Positions 37,521 to 47,783 of a stretch of DNA of 64,000 bases are shown here, one piece after another. The first letter of the stretch is position 1; every line of letters begins with the position of its first letter. The position numbers and the translations under genes were made by a program. The stretch is from Pseudoalteromonas aliena SW19 (GTDB taxonomy: Bacteria; Pseudomonadota; Gammaproteobacteria; Enterobacterales; Alteromonadaceae): positions 62,001-126,000 of the forward strand of contig NZ_AQGU01000029.1 in NCBI RefSeq assembly GCF_014905615.1, read 5' to 3'. Under the pieces are notes generated by a model, which was not told the origin of the DNA, did not search any database, and saw only the letters and a program-made list of their open reading frames with translations.

Positions 37521-38168
37521 ATGTATAAAATGACCTTAGCATTATATTTAGTATTCACGAGTGTATTTACTGTATCGGCCTATGCTGGCGAATCGCAAGA
37601 TTTAGTCGCTATTCAACAGAAGTGGGCTATCGCTAATTATGAACTTAAAGATGACGCGCAAATAGATGCGTTCACGCAATTAAGTGAGCAAAGTGCGTTA
37701 TTTGTTAAAAACTACCCAAATTTGGCACAAACGCATATTTGGAATGGCATTGTGTTAGCTAGTTTTGCAGGTGCAAAAGGCGGGTTGGGAGCACTTGGTT
37801 TAGCAAAAGAAGCAAAAACGTCACTCGAACAGGCGCTCTCAATTGACGGTACAGCACTCGATGGCTCAGCATACGCAAGCCTTGCAACGCTTTACAGTAA
37901 AGTACCTGGTTGGCCAATTGGTTTTGGTGATGATGACAAAGCTGAAAAATTATTTAAACAAGCACTCGCTTTTAATCTCGAAGGCATTGATACTAACTAC
38001 TTATATGGTGAATACTTGTACGATGAAGGCGATTACAAAGAAGCGAAAGCACGTTTGCTAGCAGCCCAAGCTGCGGGTATCCGTGATACTCGCGCTAAAG
38101 CAGACAAATATCGTCAACAAGCAATAAGCCAGCTATTGGCAAAAGTAGACAAAAAACTTAAAAGATAA
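37521..38168 (+). CDS. exported TPR-containing protein
   Basis: 215 residues from ATG 37521, preceded by GAGG; an in-frame ATG at 37500 lacks an RBS. The signal peptide MYKMTLALYLVFTSVFTVSAYA should be cleaved before GES. The rest is helical with TPR-like pairs: HIWNGIVLASFAGAKGG, YASLATLYSKVPGWPIGFGD, NYLYGEYLYDEGDYKEAKARL. The PGWPIGFGDD loop with KAEKLFKQAL is typical of a small periplasmic family of unknown function. It is in the operon between the SDR and the regulator, and may deliver the pathway product or sense it. Confidence 0.8.
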   Translation: MYKMTLALYLVFTSVFTVSAYAGESQDLVAIQQKWAIANYELKDDAQIDAFTQLSEQSALFVKNYPNLAQTHIWNGIVLASFAGAKGGLGALGLAKEAKTSLEQALSIDGTALDGSAYASLATLYSKVPGWPIGFGDDDKAEKLFKQALAFNLEGIDTNYLYGEYLYDEGDYKEAKARLLAAQAAGIRDTRAKADKYRQQAISQLLAKVDKKLKR

Positions 38169-38176
38169 ACGACACA

Positions 38177-38836
38177 ATGCATTTATTACTCGTTGAAGAC
38201 GATCATTTAGTGGCGCAAGGGCTTATTCGCTCTTTGCGCCAAGAGGGCTATAGCGTAGAGCATAGTGGCACAGTAAAACACGCCCTAGAATGCCTTTCTA
38301 GTGGTGAAATTGAACTCGTTATTCTCGATTTAGGGTTGCCAGATGGTGACGGTTCACTGGTTTTAAAGCATATTAAAGCACAAAAAAAAGTAATTCCAGT
38401 GGTCATTTTAACCGCTCGCGGCAGTATAGACGACAAAGTGCAAGGTCTTGATATGGGCGCTGATGATTACCTTGCAAAGCCGTTCGACCCTGCAGAGTTA
38501 TTTGCTCGACTACGTGTGGCAAGTCGACGCGTTAATCAAACTCAATCGAGTTTACTGCAATGCGGGGAGGTGGTCATAGACAGCTCTGCTCATACGATGA
38601 CACTCAATGGAGAGTCACTGACATTACCGCGTAAAGAATACATGCTTTTAAAAGCGTTAATGGAAAACCAAGGTCGTGTGCAGTCAAAACAACAACTCGA
38701 AAACAAACTTTACCAATGGGGTGAAGAAGTCGGCTCTAACGCGATAGAAGTACACATTCACCACCTTAGAAAAAAATTCCCTAGCGACTTTATTAAAACC
38801 TTACGTGGCATTGGCTACGTGGTTGGCAAGCGCTAG
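38177..38836 (+). CDS. OmpR-family response regulator, QseB/PmrA type
   Basis: 219 residues. The receiver domain has acidic pair EDD, phospho-acceptor Asp in LDLGLPDGDG (about residue 51) and Lys in LAKPF. The winged-helix domain ends VQSKQQLENKLYQWGEEVGSNAIEVHIHHLRKKF, the signature of the QseB/PmrA subgroup. It starts 9 bases after the TPR gene and is followed by its kinase. A matching box lies at the head of the operon (33862). Confidence 0.93.
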   Translation: MHLLLVEDDHLVAQGLIRSLRQEGYSVEHSGTVKHALECLSSGEIELVILDLGLPDGDGSLVLKHIKAQKKVIPVVILTARGSIDDKVQGLDMGADDYLAKPFDPAELFARLRVASRRVNQTQSSLLQCGEVVIDSSAHTMTLNGESLTLPRKEYMLLKALMENQGRVQSKQQLENKLYQWGEEVGSNAIEVHIHHLRKKFPSDFIKTLRGIGYVVGKR

Positions 38837-38862
38837 AGCGTGTTTATCTTTCGAGGTTGAAA

Positions 38863-40176
38863 ATGTCTATTCGTAAACGTCTGACCTTAATTTTACTGTC
38901 TATGATGGTGCTTACGTGCTTTTTAGCATTAGTAAAAGGCTATCAAAAAAGTATGCATCATGGTGAAAACTTGCTTGATGATGAGCTTAAAATAGTTGCA
39001 GGGGTTTTAATTGAACAGCCATTAGCAATAACCACAAGTGCAGTGCAAGTAAGTAATAACAGCGCTCAATTGTTGTATCAAATTTGGCAAGGTACGACAT
39101 TGCTTAGCGGCTCGATGAGTTTAACGAATAACCAAACCAGTTTTAACGAAGGTTTTCAAACTGCCAACATAGCAGGGCAACGTATGAGGGTCTTTGTATT
39201 AAATAAACATGCACGCAAAGTGATTGTGGCCGAGCCAATGGCAAAACGATTTGAGCTTGCTGAAGCTGTTATTTTATCGGCAATGTTACCTATGTTGTGG
39301 GCAGTCCCTTTACTTGCTATTTTTATCAGCTTTTTTGTTAAATATGCTCTTGCACCACTTACTCGACTCTCGAAGCAATTGGCCCTTCGTCAAGCGAATG
39401 ATTTTACGCCAATTAACTGGCAAGTGACTGATGAAGAAATTAAACCCGTTATTAATCGCTTAAACGACTTATTTAAACGGGTAGAAACCGCCTATTTAAG
39501 AGAGCGTTTTTTTGCCTCAGATGCAGCGCACGAATTGCGTACACCGCTTAGTAGCTTAAAAATAAATGTGCATAATTTAGCAAACAAACAAAACGTGCTG
39601 CAAAATAATGAAGAGCTACAAGCGATGTCGCAAGGTATTAATCGCTTGAGTAATATTGTCGAGCAAATGCTGATTTTAGGACGTACTCAACCAGAGCAGT
39701 GGCAAAAACAGTTTAGCGAGCAATCCTTACTAGCGATTACACAACAGGCTGTGTCGGAGCAATACGACAAAATAGATGCTAAAAATCAGACTATTTGCCT
39801 CGAAGGTGACGACTTTATAATTAACGGAGATGAATTTACTCTCACTACGCTTATCTCTAATTTACTCAGCAATGCTATAAAGTACACGCCTGATAATGGT
39901 CAAATTATTATTAAATTAGCATCAAGTAGCACAGGCTTTAGTTGGCAAATAGATGATTCGGGATCAGGCATGACTGAGGAGCAAAAAGAGCGAGTATTCA
40001 ATCGTTTTTACCGAGTGGGTGGCGATCAGCACCCCTCAGGCGAGCAAGGTGCAGGTTTAGGCATGGCAATCGTGCAGCACATCATTGCTATTTATGATGC
40101 AAAAATAAAATTAAAAGATAGCCCTCTGGGTGGATTGAGAGTGAACGTTACTTTTACAGGAGCTCAATGTGACTAA
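38863..40176 (+). CDS. sensor histidine kinase, QseC-like
   Basis: 437 residues from ATG 38863, with GAGG 6 bases upstream; an in-frame TTG lies 6 bases earlier. Two membrane segments (about residues 9-27 and 142-165) flank a periplasmic domain of about 110 residues, followed by HAMP, the H-box DAAHELRTPLSSLK and ATPase boxes (NLLSNAIKYTP, DSGSGM, GAGLGMAIVQ). The extracytoplasmic part contains no acidic FeIII-type motif that I can see. It should phosphorylate the adjacent regulator. Its stop overlaps the cupredoxin start by 8 bases. Confidence 0.92.
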   Translation: MSIRKRLTLILLSMMVLTCFLALVKGYQKSMHHGENLLDDELKIVAGVLIEQPLAITTSAVQVSNNSAQLLYQIWQGTTLLSGSMSLTNNQTSFNEGFQTANIAGQRMRVFVLNKHARKVIVAEPMAKRFELAEAVILSAMLPMLWAVPLLAIFISFFVKYALAPLTRLSKQLALRQANDFTPINWQVTDEEIKPVINRLNDLFKRVETAYLRERFFASDAAHELRTPLSSLKINVHNLANKQNVLQNNEELQAMSQGINRLSNIVEQMLILGRTQPEQWQKQFSEQSLLAITQQAVSEQYDKIDAKNQTICLEGDDFIINGDEFTLTTLISNLLSNAIKYTPDNGQIIIKLASSSTGFSWQIDDSGSGMTEEQKERVFNRFYRVGGDQHPSGEQGAGLGMAIVQHIIAIYDAKIKLKDSPLGGLRVNVTFTGAQCD

Positions 40177-40522
40177 ACGCTTACTTAATCAATGCATGTT
40201 CCTTTTATTGTTGTTGTCGCTTAATGCTAAAAGTAAAGAGTATCTTATAGTTTTAAAAGATCACTTGTTTTATCCCTCGCAAATTATTATTCCGGTGAAT
40301 AAAAAAGTAAAATTATTAATAGAAAATCAAGATAGTACGCCAGAAGAGTTTGATAGTTTTGATCTAAATAGAGAAAAAGTACTCTATCCAAACCGTAAAA
40401 GCGTGATTTATATAGGGCCGTTGAGTAAAGGGCATTACGAATTTTTTGGTGAGTTTTCACCAAATACAGCAAGAGGCGTTGTTATCGTTAGCAATGAGGG
40501 GACGCAGCATGCTGATAACTAG
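40169..40522 (+). CDS. cupredoxin-like periplasmic protein
   Basis: 117 residues, with a signal peptide MTKRLLNQCMFLLLLLSLNAKS. The pattern FYPSQIIIPVNKKVKLLIENQDSTPEEFDSF, LNREKV and KGHYEFFGEFSPNTARGVVIV is that of the cupredoxin_1 proteins that accompany FTR1 iron permeases. In the relatives I remember, the C-terminal loop reads FFGEFHPxTA with a His ligand; here it is FFGEFSPNTA. The metal site may therefore be altered. It overlaps the FTR1-like gene by 14 bases. Confidence 0.8.
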   Translation: MTKRLLNQCMFLLLLLSLNAKSKEYLIVLKDHLFYPSQIIIPVNKKVKLLIENQDSTPEEFDSFDLNREKVLYPNRKSVIYIGPLSKGHYEFFGEFSPNTARGVVIVSNEGTQHADN

Positions 40523-41249
40523 TTTAGTAATGAGCCTCAATCAATTACTACCTGTGGCTATTTTATTAGTATTACTGCAAGTAGTTGCAAAGCAAAGTAG
40601 GGCGCAGGTGTGGTTTGCTTTAGTAATTGCTGCAGTAATGTCATTTTTGTACATGCAAAGTGCGTCGTGGGTGAGTCAGTGGTTTGAACATCAAGGCTTA
40701 GAATATTCACAAATAGGGCTTTGTGTTAGTGCATTTGTTGCTGCTCTCGTATTTGCTATAAAGCAAAAAACAGCCGCATTTTATGTCGCAGTGATAAGTA
40801 CAACAACATTATATTTAAGCCATTATATTATTTATCTCACCAGTTTTTGGCAAAACAGCGATGTGGGCCAAAGCTTGTTTATTGGCACTTTATTAGGCGT
40901 TGGGATTTGTTTGAGCTTTAGCGTTTTACTGTATTTTTTTATGAACGCAATTAAACAGCGCTTTGGTATTTACCCGCTGTTAGTGTTACTTGCTTTAAAT
41001 AGTGCCGCTAAGTTATTAGTAGCGTTGGATTTAGCAAGCCAAATAGATTTAATAACAAACACTGCAACAGTATGGGATTTACGTGACATATTAAGCGAAA
41101 ACTCTGAGCTGGGCCGTGTTCTGCGTGCTCTTGTGGGTTACGAGGCAACGCCTGATTTTATAAGCGTACTTATTTATAGTATGAGCAGCACATTATTTTT
41201 ATCATTTTGTTACTTTATTCCGGCATCAATAACTGAGGAACGTGTATGA
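40509..41249 (+). CDS. FTR1-like membrane protein without REXXE motifs
   Basis: 246 residues from ATG 40509, which has GAGGGG upstream; the longer frame to 40446 lies within the cupredoxin gene. There are seven hydrophobic segments. The C-terminal part (LSENSELGRVLRALVGYEATPDFISVLIY) resembles FTR1/EfeU. However, the first helix reads LNQLLPVAILLVLLQ where FTR1 has REGLE, and helix 4 reads TLYLSHYIIYLTSF where the second REGxE is expected. Both Glu-rich iron sites are missing, so iron transport by the known mechanism is doubtful. It may have a new substrate or be a structural partner of the cupredoxin. Confidence 0.75.
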   Translation: MLITSLVMSLNQLLPVAILLVLLQVVAKQSRAQVWFALVIAAVMSFLYMQSASWVSQWFEHQGLEYSQIGLCVSAFVAALVFAIKQKTAAFYVAVISTTTLYLSHYIIYLTSFWQNSDVGQSLFIGTLLGVGICLSFSVLLYFFMNAIKQRFGIYPLLVLLALNSAAKLLVALDLASQIDLITNTATVWDLRDILSENSELGRVLRALVGYEATPDFISVLIYSMSSTLFLSFCYFIPASITEERV

Positions 41250-41962
41250 AAGCAATCAACCTATATTTAGCACTTATTTTTACTGCTTTTTGTTTGTTGT
41301 TATTGCCATATAAAGCAAATGCAGATGGTATTGTTGTTGATAAGGTATACCACCCGTATGTGTTACCTTTTGAGCGTGAATTTGAGTGGCGATTAGTGTC
41401 GCATCAAACAGATAGTGGCAACTTGTTAGCGCAACGCCTAGGTATGGGGCGGGCTATAAACGATACAATGGCGCTTGAGGGATATTTAGTTGGTGAGCGA
41501 GATGATAATGGTGACTTTGGTCTTGAGGCCTACGAGCTTGAACTACGCTGGCAATTAATTGAACAAGGTAAGCTATGGGCCGATTGGGGCGCACTATTTG
41601 AACTTGAGAAAAAGCACAACGAAGATATATACGAAGCGACATCAGGTTTTGTAATCGAAAAAGAATTTGGTAAAACGAGTGTTACCATGAATGCCTTTTT
41701 AGTCTATGAGTGGGGGCAAGATATAAAAAATGAATGGGAAACAGAGTTCAGAGCGCAGTATCGCTATCGTTATCGCTCTGCCTTTCAGCCAGCGCTCGAA
41801 TTATATGTGGGGGAAGATTTTGTTGGTATTGGTCCTGGGTTTATAGGGTTGCATAGGTTTGCAGGCCAAAAACAATTAAAGTGGGAAGCTGGTTTTATTT
41901 CTGAAATAAGCCAATCAGAAAAGAACCATAGCTTTAGGCTCGCGCTAGAGTTTGAATTTTAA
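41246..41962 (+). CDS. predicted outer-membrane beta-barrel protein
   Basis: 238 residues, signal peptide ending PYKANA before DGIVVDK. The mature part alternates polar and hydrophobic residues in strands (FEREFEWRLVSHQT, YELELRWQLIEQGKLWADWGALFELEKK, RAQYRYRYRSAFQPALELYV) and ends in FRLALEFEF, a C-terminal aromatic typical of outer-membrane barrels. It is last in the operon, overlapping the FTR1-like gene by 4 bases. It may pass the substrate or product of the system across the outer membrane. The family is not recognised by name. Confidence 0.7.
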   Translation: MKAINLYLALIFTAFCLLLLPYKANADGIVVDKVYHPYVLPFEREFEWRLVSHQTDSGNLLAQRLGMGRAINDTMALEGYLVGERDDNGDFGLEAYELELRWQLIEQGKLWADWGALFELEKKHNEDIYEATSGFVIEKEFGKTSVTMNAFLVYEWGQDIKNEWETEFRAQYRYRYRSAFQPALELYVGEDFVGIGPGFIGLHRFAGQKQLKWEAGFISEISQSEKNHSFRLALEFEF

Positions 41963-42196
41963 GAATAAAAAAGTGATAAATGTTTATTATTCAGTAGTGG
42001 ATAAGTACTTGACATATTTTTCGAAATCTATATAGTGGGCTGCAGCTAGAAAGAAAGCATGTAAGCTATAAATCTCCATTTCGATGTTGTATAAGTAATA
42101 CTTGTAGTACCGTCCTGAAGTTTTTAAAGTACCATCTCATTTTTTGCTACACCCGCTCATATGAGCATATTTTTTATTTTATATCAGGATATTACA

Positions 42197-42406
42197 ATGT
42201 CTAACATCGTATCAGGTACAGTTAAGTGGTTTAACGAGTCTAAAGGTTTTGGTTTCATCGAGCAAGAAAATGGCCCAGACGTTTTCGCACATTTCTCAGC
42301 AATCAAAAGCGAAGGTTTTAAAACTCTTGCTGAAGGCCAACGTGTAGAGTTTACTCTTTCACAAGGTCAAAAAGGTCCTCAAGCTGATAACATCACAGCT
42401 GTATAA
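42197..42406 (+). CDS. CspA-family cold-shock protein
   Basis: 69 residues from ATG 42197 ([21 protein letters not shown]); the open frame extends 12 codons upstream but the family starts here. RNP1 KGFGFI and RNP2 VFAHF are present. It binds single-stranded RNA or DNA and melts RNA structure. A leader of over 100 bases without another gene precedes it, as usual for cold-regulated csp mRNAs. The paralogue number (CspA, C, E) cannot be told from one copy. Confidence 0.95.
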   Translation: MSNIVSGTVKWFNESKGFGFIEQENGPDVFAHFSAIKSEGFKTLAEGQRVEFTLSQGQKGPQADNITAV

Positions 42407-42428
42407 TTTTACTTTTTAAGTAAAATGA

Positions 42429-42456
42429 AAAAAAAGCGCTTAAGGCGCTTTTTTTG
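42429..42456 (+). terminator. terminator of the cold-shock gene
   Basis: AAAAGCGC and GCGCTTTT around TTAAG, with a long T-run. The 262 bases after it (42457-42717) hold no feature I can support. Confidence 0.85.
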
Positions 42457-42717
42457 TGCCTGAAACAAACCTAACTTATTCAACAACCACGACCTAATAC
42501 CAAGGATCACAATTAAAGTGCTTCGATTTGACCCCAAGGTCTAATATAAACAACTATTAAGTGACAGGGTCACGTGGTTAATAAAAAGCCTCTATAGCTT
42601 TAATTAGTAAAAGCCTAGAAGAAAGCGAGTTCAAGCACCGCTGAACTAATACCACTTATTGTTAGTCATTTACCTCACCTGCACATCATTTAATTCAAAA
42701 GCCGAGTGTAATTTAAC

Positions 42718-43428
42718 TCATTTATCGTAAGGGCTTCTTTTAGTTTTGCTCACTTCTTTGTGCGCTTCTTCCATTTTTTCTATAAGAACTTTATCTGTAT
42801 CTTTATTTGCAGCTAAATAAGCAACCGTTGTTAATGCATCTATTTTAAAAATAAATTTTAAGTGGCCAGGTTTAAGTTTAAAGTGATCACTATATTGGAG
42901 CATATAAAGCGGGTCATCCAATATTAGGTCTACTTTTTTGGCTAGTAGTAACTTATAAGAATGCTGTATATCTGAAGTTATAACGCCCTCAAACCCCATT
43001 TTAGTGAGAGTTTGGGTTGAGAAGTCGTTATGTTGCATAGCTATTTTGTAATTTTTCGCTTGGTTAATATTATTGATTACTATATCGGTTCTGTCTGATA
43101 GCCCAACAAACCCCATTTCAAAGCGACCAATTTCCCCTACCCACTGAAATTGATCTTCACGTTCTGGCGTTCGAGCAATGCTGTAAATAAACGCGTTTTT
43201 CTTCTCGCTTACCATTTTATAGGCGCGGGCCCAAGGGTACATTTGTATGTTTGGCGTTAAATCAGCCTGTTTAAATATATCTCTTATGTACTGTGTCCCT
43301 TTACCTTGAACTTCACCGTCTATTAAAACTTGATTAGGTGGCGCTAATTCTGTAACAACGAGTAAAGGCTCTTCAGCTAAAGTACTAAATGATAAAAAAA
43401 GGATAAAAAAGGTCAGATTATATTTCAC
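42718..43428 (-). CDS. periplasmic solute-binding-like protein (SBP_bac_3)
   Basis: 236 residues, signal peptide MKYNLTFFILFLSFSTLA before EEPLLVV. The family-3 binding fold is seen in VTELAPPNQVLIDGEVQGKGTQYIRDIF, MYPWARAY and SIARTPEREDQFQWVG. No permease or ATPase genes are adjacent, so it may be an orphan sensor-type binding protein, as is common in Alteromonadales. The ligand is unknown; amino-acid-like compounds are typical. A second orphan of this type lies at 59837. Confidence 0.8.
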   Translation of the reverse strand: MKYNLTFFILFLSFSTLAEEPLLVVTELAPPNQVLIDGEVQGKGTQYIRDIFKQADLTPNIQMYPWARAYKMVSEKKNAFIYSIARTPEREDQFQWVGEIGRFEMGFVGLSDRTDIVINNINQAKNYKIAMQHNDFSTQTLTKMGFEGVITSDIQHSYKLLLAKKVDLILDDPLYMLQYSDHFKLKPGHLKFIFKIDALTTVAYLAANKDTDKVLIEKMEEAHKEVSKTKRSPYDK

Positions 43429-43585
43429 TACAACTAGTCATTTTTGGCTTGAAAACACTTAATTAAGTGTGGTTTAAAATTGTTAAATTTACAAAGTATT
43501 AGCGGTTAATTGAGTTGTAAAAATCTCATAATGAAAATAAATAGAAGGATATAAGAAGAAAGGTTACTTTATTAAAGCCCTAAAA

Positions 43586-43609
43586 CGATAAAAGGGCCTT
43601 GCGGCCCTT
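43586..43609 (-). terminator. terminator of the udk-nupC operon
   Basis: AAGGGCC-TTGC-GGCCCTT, with a T-rich tail on the minus strand, about 95 bases beyond nupC. Confidence 0.75.
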
Positions 43610-43700
43610 GGTGAAGTATCGTTCAAATCAGATAGTGCTTTAACCCCTTAAAGCGCTATCCTATTGTTTTGCAACACCGGTTATTTGTCTCTATCAGTTT

Positions 43701-44927
43701 CTAAGCTAGCGAGAGGAAAAAACCAGCAATTGCTGCGCTCATAAGGTTAGCCATAGATCCTGCTAACACTGCTCTGAGCCCTAAGCGTGCGATATCCTTC
43801 CGCCTGCTAGGCGCCATACCGCCTAACCCACCTAGTAAAATGGCTATCGATGATAAATTAGCAAACCCACAGAGTGCGAATGTAACAATCGCTTGTGTGT
43901 GTGCGCTTAACGTATCGCGATAATTTATAAAGTCTAAGTAAGCAACAAATTCATTTACTACTATCTTTTGACCAATAAAACTGCCGGCTATAATTGCTTC
44001 ATCCCATGGCACACCAAGTAACCATGCAACTGGGGCAAATACATAACCTAAAATTTCTTGTAGTGTTAATGTTGGATAATCAAACCATCCACCAATACCA
44101 CCTAATAAACCGTTTAGTAACGCAATTAATGCGACAAAGGCAAGTAACATTGCACCAACATTAAGTGCTAAGTGCATACCGTTTGCTGCACCAGATGCCG
44201 CAGCATCAATTACATTTACAGGTTTATCTTCATCATCTAAATCTAAATCGGCCAAGTTATCCTTAGGTGTTTCAGTTTCTGGTACGATCATCTTGGCCAT
44301 TAAAAAGCCGCCAGGCGCTGCCATAAAACTTGCTGCTATTAAATACTTAAGCTCAATACCAATAATAACGTAACCGGCCATTACAGAGCCTGCTACTGTG
44401 GCTAGGCCACCAACCATAACTGCAAACAATTCTGATTTTGTCATCGTTGCAATAAATGGTTTAACAATAAGTGGTGCTTCAGTTTGGCCAACAAAAATAT
44501 TGGCGGTTGCTGAAAGTGATTCTGTACGTGAGGTTTTCAATAATTTTTGTAAACCACCGCCCAAAATCTTAATGATCCAGTCCATAATGCCAAGGTGATA
44601 TAACACAGCAACCAATGCTGAGAAAAACACGATAACGGGCAAAACCTGAATCGCAAAAATAAAACCGAGTGTGTCTTGTGAAGCAAGCGGGCCAAATAAA
44701 AACCCAATACCGTCGTTAGCATAACCAATAACTGATGAAACGGCTGCTGACATGCTCGTTAATACATTTTTTCCTGCTTCAAAAAATAATACAAAACCGC
44801 CAATAACAACTTGCATAGCAAATGCTATACCAACGGTTCTTAAATTAATTGCCTTGCGATTAGTCGAAGCTGCAAAAGCAATGCTCAGTAGCACACACAT
44901 GCCTACTAAGCTCATAAATGTTGTCAT
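43701..44927 (-). CDS. nupC: NupC-type nucleoside transporter
   Basis: 408 residues, CNT family. Markers are [92 protein letters not shown] and [23 protein letters not shown]. It imports nucleosides using a cation gradient; Na+ is likely in a marine host. It follows udk by 17 bases in one operon, so uptake is coupled to phosphorylation. Confidence 0.93.
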   Translation of the reverse strand: MTTFMSLVGMCVLLSIAFAASTNRKAINLRTVGIAFAMQVVIGGFVLFFEAGKNVLTSMSAAVSSVIGYANDGIGFLFGPLASQDTLGFIFAIQVLPVIVFFSALVAVLYHLGIMDWIIKILGGGLQKLLKTSRTESLSATANIFVGQTEAPLIVKPFIATMTKSELFAVMVGGLATVAGSVMAGYVIIGIELKYLIAASFMAAPGGFLMAKMIVPETETPKDNLADLDLDDEDKPVNVIDAAASGAANGMHLALNVGAMLLAFVALIALLNGLLGGIGGWFDYPTLTLQEILGYVFAPVAWLLGVPWDEAIIAGSFIGQKIVVNEFVAYLDFINYRDTLSAHTQAIVTFALCGFANLSSIAILLGGLGGMAPSRRKDIARLGLRAVLAGSMANLMSAAIAGFFLSLA

Positions 44928-44944
44928 ACAAATGTTTCCCGTTG

Positions 44945-45577
44945 TTATTCTTGTAGTAAATATTTTATCTTGCTTTTAATAATATCAATCGCAACACGAT
45001 TCATACCGCCTCGAGTCACAACTAAATCGGCGTTATGCTTCGAAGGCTCAATAAATTGATAAAACATCGGTCTAACAGTTGCTTGATATTGCTCAACAAC
45101 GGATTGTAATGTTCTGCCTCGTTGCTCCATATCACGTTGCATACGGCGCATTAAACAAATATCTAAAGGTGTGTCTATAAACACCTTAATATCAAATTCT
45201 TTATTAAGTGCTTTATCACTCAATAATAAAATACCTTCAACAATGAGTATTTTTGCAGCGGGGACACGTCGTGTTTTTTCACTGCGTGTATGCTGCGCAT
45301 AATCATAACTAGGTACTTCAACTGAGTTGCCACTGCGAAGTTGCGTTAAATGCTCTAACATTAACGCGTGCTCAAATGCATCAGGATGATCGTAATTCGT
45401 TTGCGTACGATGAGCCATCGGCAAATGCGACTGATCCTTGTAATAAGCATCTTCTTCAATAATGGCGATAGCGCCTGGTTCAAGCTCATTAACCAATTCA
45501 TTATAAATTGTTTGGCTAAAAAGGGATTTGCCCGACGCCGATGCGCCTGCAATAGCTATAATAGTAGTTCGTGTCAC
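44945..45577 (-). CDS. udk: uridine kinase
   Basis: About 210 residues from the GTG at 45577, with GGTGAG 7 bases upstream; a GTG at 45595 would add 6 residues. The P-loop is GASASGKS, then [43 protein letters not shown] and [12 protein letters not shown]. It phosphorylates uridine and cytidine to UMP and CMP. It is divergent from deoB by about 190 bases and upstream of nupC. Confidence 0.93.
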   Translation of the reverse strand: MTRTTIIAIAGASASGKSLFSQTIYNELVNELEPGAIAIIEEDAYYKDQSHLPMAHRTQTNYDHPDAFEHALMLEHLTQLRSGNSVEVPSYDYAQHTRSEKTRRVPAAKILIVEGILLLSDKALNKEFDIKVFIDTPLDICLMRRMQRDMEQRGRTLQSVVEQYQATVRPMFYQFIEPSKHNADLVVTRGGMNRVAIDIIKSKIKYLLQE

Positions 45578-45768
45578 TAAAGTTCTCACCCACACAGAAG
45601 GATATATTGTTGGTAGATCACAATAGCAAAAAAGACACGATTAATCTCTTTTGCTTCGCTCAGAACGTAAATTTATAATGTTTAGGTTTTATGAAACAGG
45701 ACTTTTGTCCTGTACGGAAAATTCCAAGAGCAGATAAAGTAACCACCTAGAAACAAAGTGAGGTCAAA

Positions 45769-47001
45769 ATGACAAGAGCAATTATCTTAATGGCAGATAG
45801 CCTAGGAATCGGTGCAGCACCAGATGCAGATAAATTTGGTGATCTTGGCGCAAATACATTCGCTCACTTACTAAAAGCATATTACGACGAAACAGGTACT
45901 GCGTTGTCACTTCCTAATTTATCTAAACTAGGATTAGTTGATGCGTGTGAAGCTGCCGGTGGCGAACCGTGTTTAATTTCAAATCGCCAAGCACCACAAG
46001 GTGCATGGGGTTACGCTAAAGAGATATCAAGCGGTAAAGACACACCATCGGGTCATTGGGAAATGGCGGGGGTTCCTGTGTTATTTGATTGGGGATATTT
46101 CCCAAAAACACAGCCAAGTTTCCCACAAGAATTTATAGACGAGTTTATTGCTCGTACAGGTATTCCAGGCATTTTAGGCAATTGCCATGCATCAGGGACG
46201 ACCATTTTAGAACAGCTAGGTGAAGAGCATGTAAAAACAGGTAAACCAATCTGTTACACCTCAGCTGATAGCGTGTTTCAAATAGCCGCGCATGAAGAGT
46301 CATTCGGCCTAGAGAAGCTTTATCAAGTTTGCGAAATCGCACGGGCGCTACTTGATGAAATGAACATAGGACGAGTGATTGCGCGGCCATTTTTGGGTTC
46401 AAATAGTCAAGACTTTGCTCGAACGGGTAATCGTCGTGACTATTCAGTACTCCCGCCAGCGCCTACGTTGCTAGATGTATTAGCAAAGGACGGCGGCGAA
46501 GTAATTAGTATTGGTAAAATTTCAGACATTTACGCGCATCAAGGCATAACCCAAAAGCATAAAGCACCAGGGCTTATGAACTTGCTAGAAAAAACCAGCG
46601 AAGTAATGAAAAGTGCGCCAGATCGTAGCCTGATTTTTACTAACCTAGTTGATTTTGATGAAAAATTTGGTCATCGCCGTAACCCAGTAGGTTACGCAAA
46701 AGCATTAAAAGAATTTGATGACTATTTACCCACTATACTTAATCAGTTAAACGCAGATGACGTGTTAATGATCACTGCAGATCACGGCTGTGACCCTACC
46801 TTTCCAGGTTCTGAGCACACTCGTGAATACGTACCCGTTATTGCATATCAACCGGGTATGAGTAATACAGCATTAGGTGAACGCAACAGCTTTGCAGATA
46901 TAGGTCAAACACTGGCACAGTGGTTTAGCTTATCTGCGCTTGATTACGGCGACAGCTTTTTAAATGAGTTAACAACGCCAAATAAAAAGGAAAACAATTA
47001 A
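45769..47001 (+). CDS. deoB: phosphopentomutase
   Basis: 410 residues, usual length. It has [31 protein letters not shown] with the Thr that is phosphorylated, and the metal site [20 protein letters not shown]. It interconverts ribose/deoxyribose 1- and 5-phosphates. GAGG precedes the ATG. Its stop codon overlaps the deoD start region by one base, so they form one operon. deoA and deoC are not in this window. Confidence 0.96.
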   Translation: MTRAIILMADSLGIGAAPDADKFGDLGANTFAHLLKAYYDETGTALSLPNLSKLGLVDACEAAGGEPCLISNRQAPQGAWGYAKEISSGKDTPSGHWEMAGVPVLFDWGYFPKTQPSFPQEFIDEFIARTGIPGILGNCHASGTTILEQLGEEHVKTGKPICYTSADSVFQIAAHEESFGLEKLYQVCEIARALLDEMNIGRVIARPFLGSNSQDFARTGNRRDYSVLPPAPTLLDVLAKDGGEVISIGKISDIYAHQGITQKHKAPGLMNLLEKTSEVMKSAPDRSLIFTNLVDFDEKFGHRRNPVGYAKALKEFDDYLPTILNQLNADDVLMITADHGCDPTFPGSEHTREYVPVIAYQPGMSNTALGERNSFADIGQTLAQWFSLSALDYGDSFLNELTTPNKKENN

Positions 47002-47705
47002 TGAGTACTCCGCATATCAGTGCAAACGTTGGTGATTTCGCCGAAACAGTATTAATGCCAGGCGATCCGCTACGTGCGCAATATATTGCTGAAAACTTTT
47101 TAGATGATGCAGTACAAGTGACAGGCGTACGTAACATGTACGGTTTTACTGGTACTTATAGAGGTAAGCCAGTAAGCATTATGGGTTCAGGCATGGGTAT
47201 TCCATCTATGTCTATTTATGCGCGTGAGCTAATTGTAAGCTTTGGCGTTAAAAATATTATTCGTATTGGTACGTGTGGTGGTATTGGTACAGATATAAAA
47301 ATCCGCGACGTAATTTTTGCACAAGGTGCAAGTACTGATTCAAACGTAAACCGTGCTCGTGTTCGTGGCTACGACTTTTCTGCAATCGCTAACTTTGACC
47401 TGCTTTTAAACGGCGTAAACGCTGCAAAAGAGCTAGGTATTAAAGCTAAAGTAGGTAACGTATTTACGACTGATACTTTCTACCAAGCAGACGACTCTTT
47501 TTATAAAGACTTAGACAAGTTAGGCATGCTAGCAGTAGATATGGAAACAGCCGGTTTATATGGCGTTGCAGCTGAATACGGTGCAAACGCAATGGCATTA
47601 TTTACAGTAAGTGACCACGTGATCACTGGCGAAGCAACACCTGCTGATGAGCGTCAAAGCACGTTTAACGAAATGGTTAAAATTGCACTAGAGTCAATAG
47701 CTTAA
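47001..47705 (+). CDS. deoD: purine nucleoside phosphorylase
   Basis: 234 residues. It starts [25 protein letters not shown], with [32 protein letters not shown] and [27 protein letters not shown], the trimeric/hexameric PNP type. It cleaves purine nucleosides to base and ribose 1-phosphate, feeding DeoB. It is followed by a clear terminator. Confidence 0.96.
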   Translation: MSTPHISANVGDFAETVLMPGDPLRAQYIAENFLDDAVQVTGVRNMYGFTGTYRGKPVSIMGSGMGIPSMSIYARELIVSFGVKNIIRIGTCGGIGTDIKIRDVIFAQGASTDSNVNRARVRGYDFSAIANFDLLLNGVNAAKELGIKAKVGNVFTTDTFYQADDSFYKDLDKLGMLAVDMETAGLYGVAAEYGANAMALFTVSDHVITGEATPADERQSTFNEMVKIALESIA

Positions 47706-47783
47706 ATAATACATAACAGTTCCTTGGTAACGTATTCACTAAGTTTTGGAGACACGCCCAAAGTGAAGTGAGACTAAACCTCC

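Noticed and set aside
42496..42660. Possible further MITE A copy (ATACCAAGGATCACAATTAA)
   Set aside because: Only the first seven bases match the end and no inverted partner or body similarity is found.
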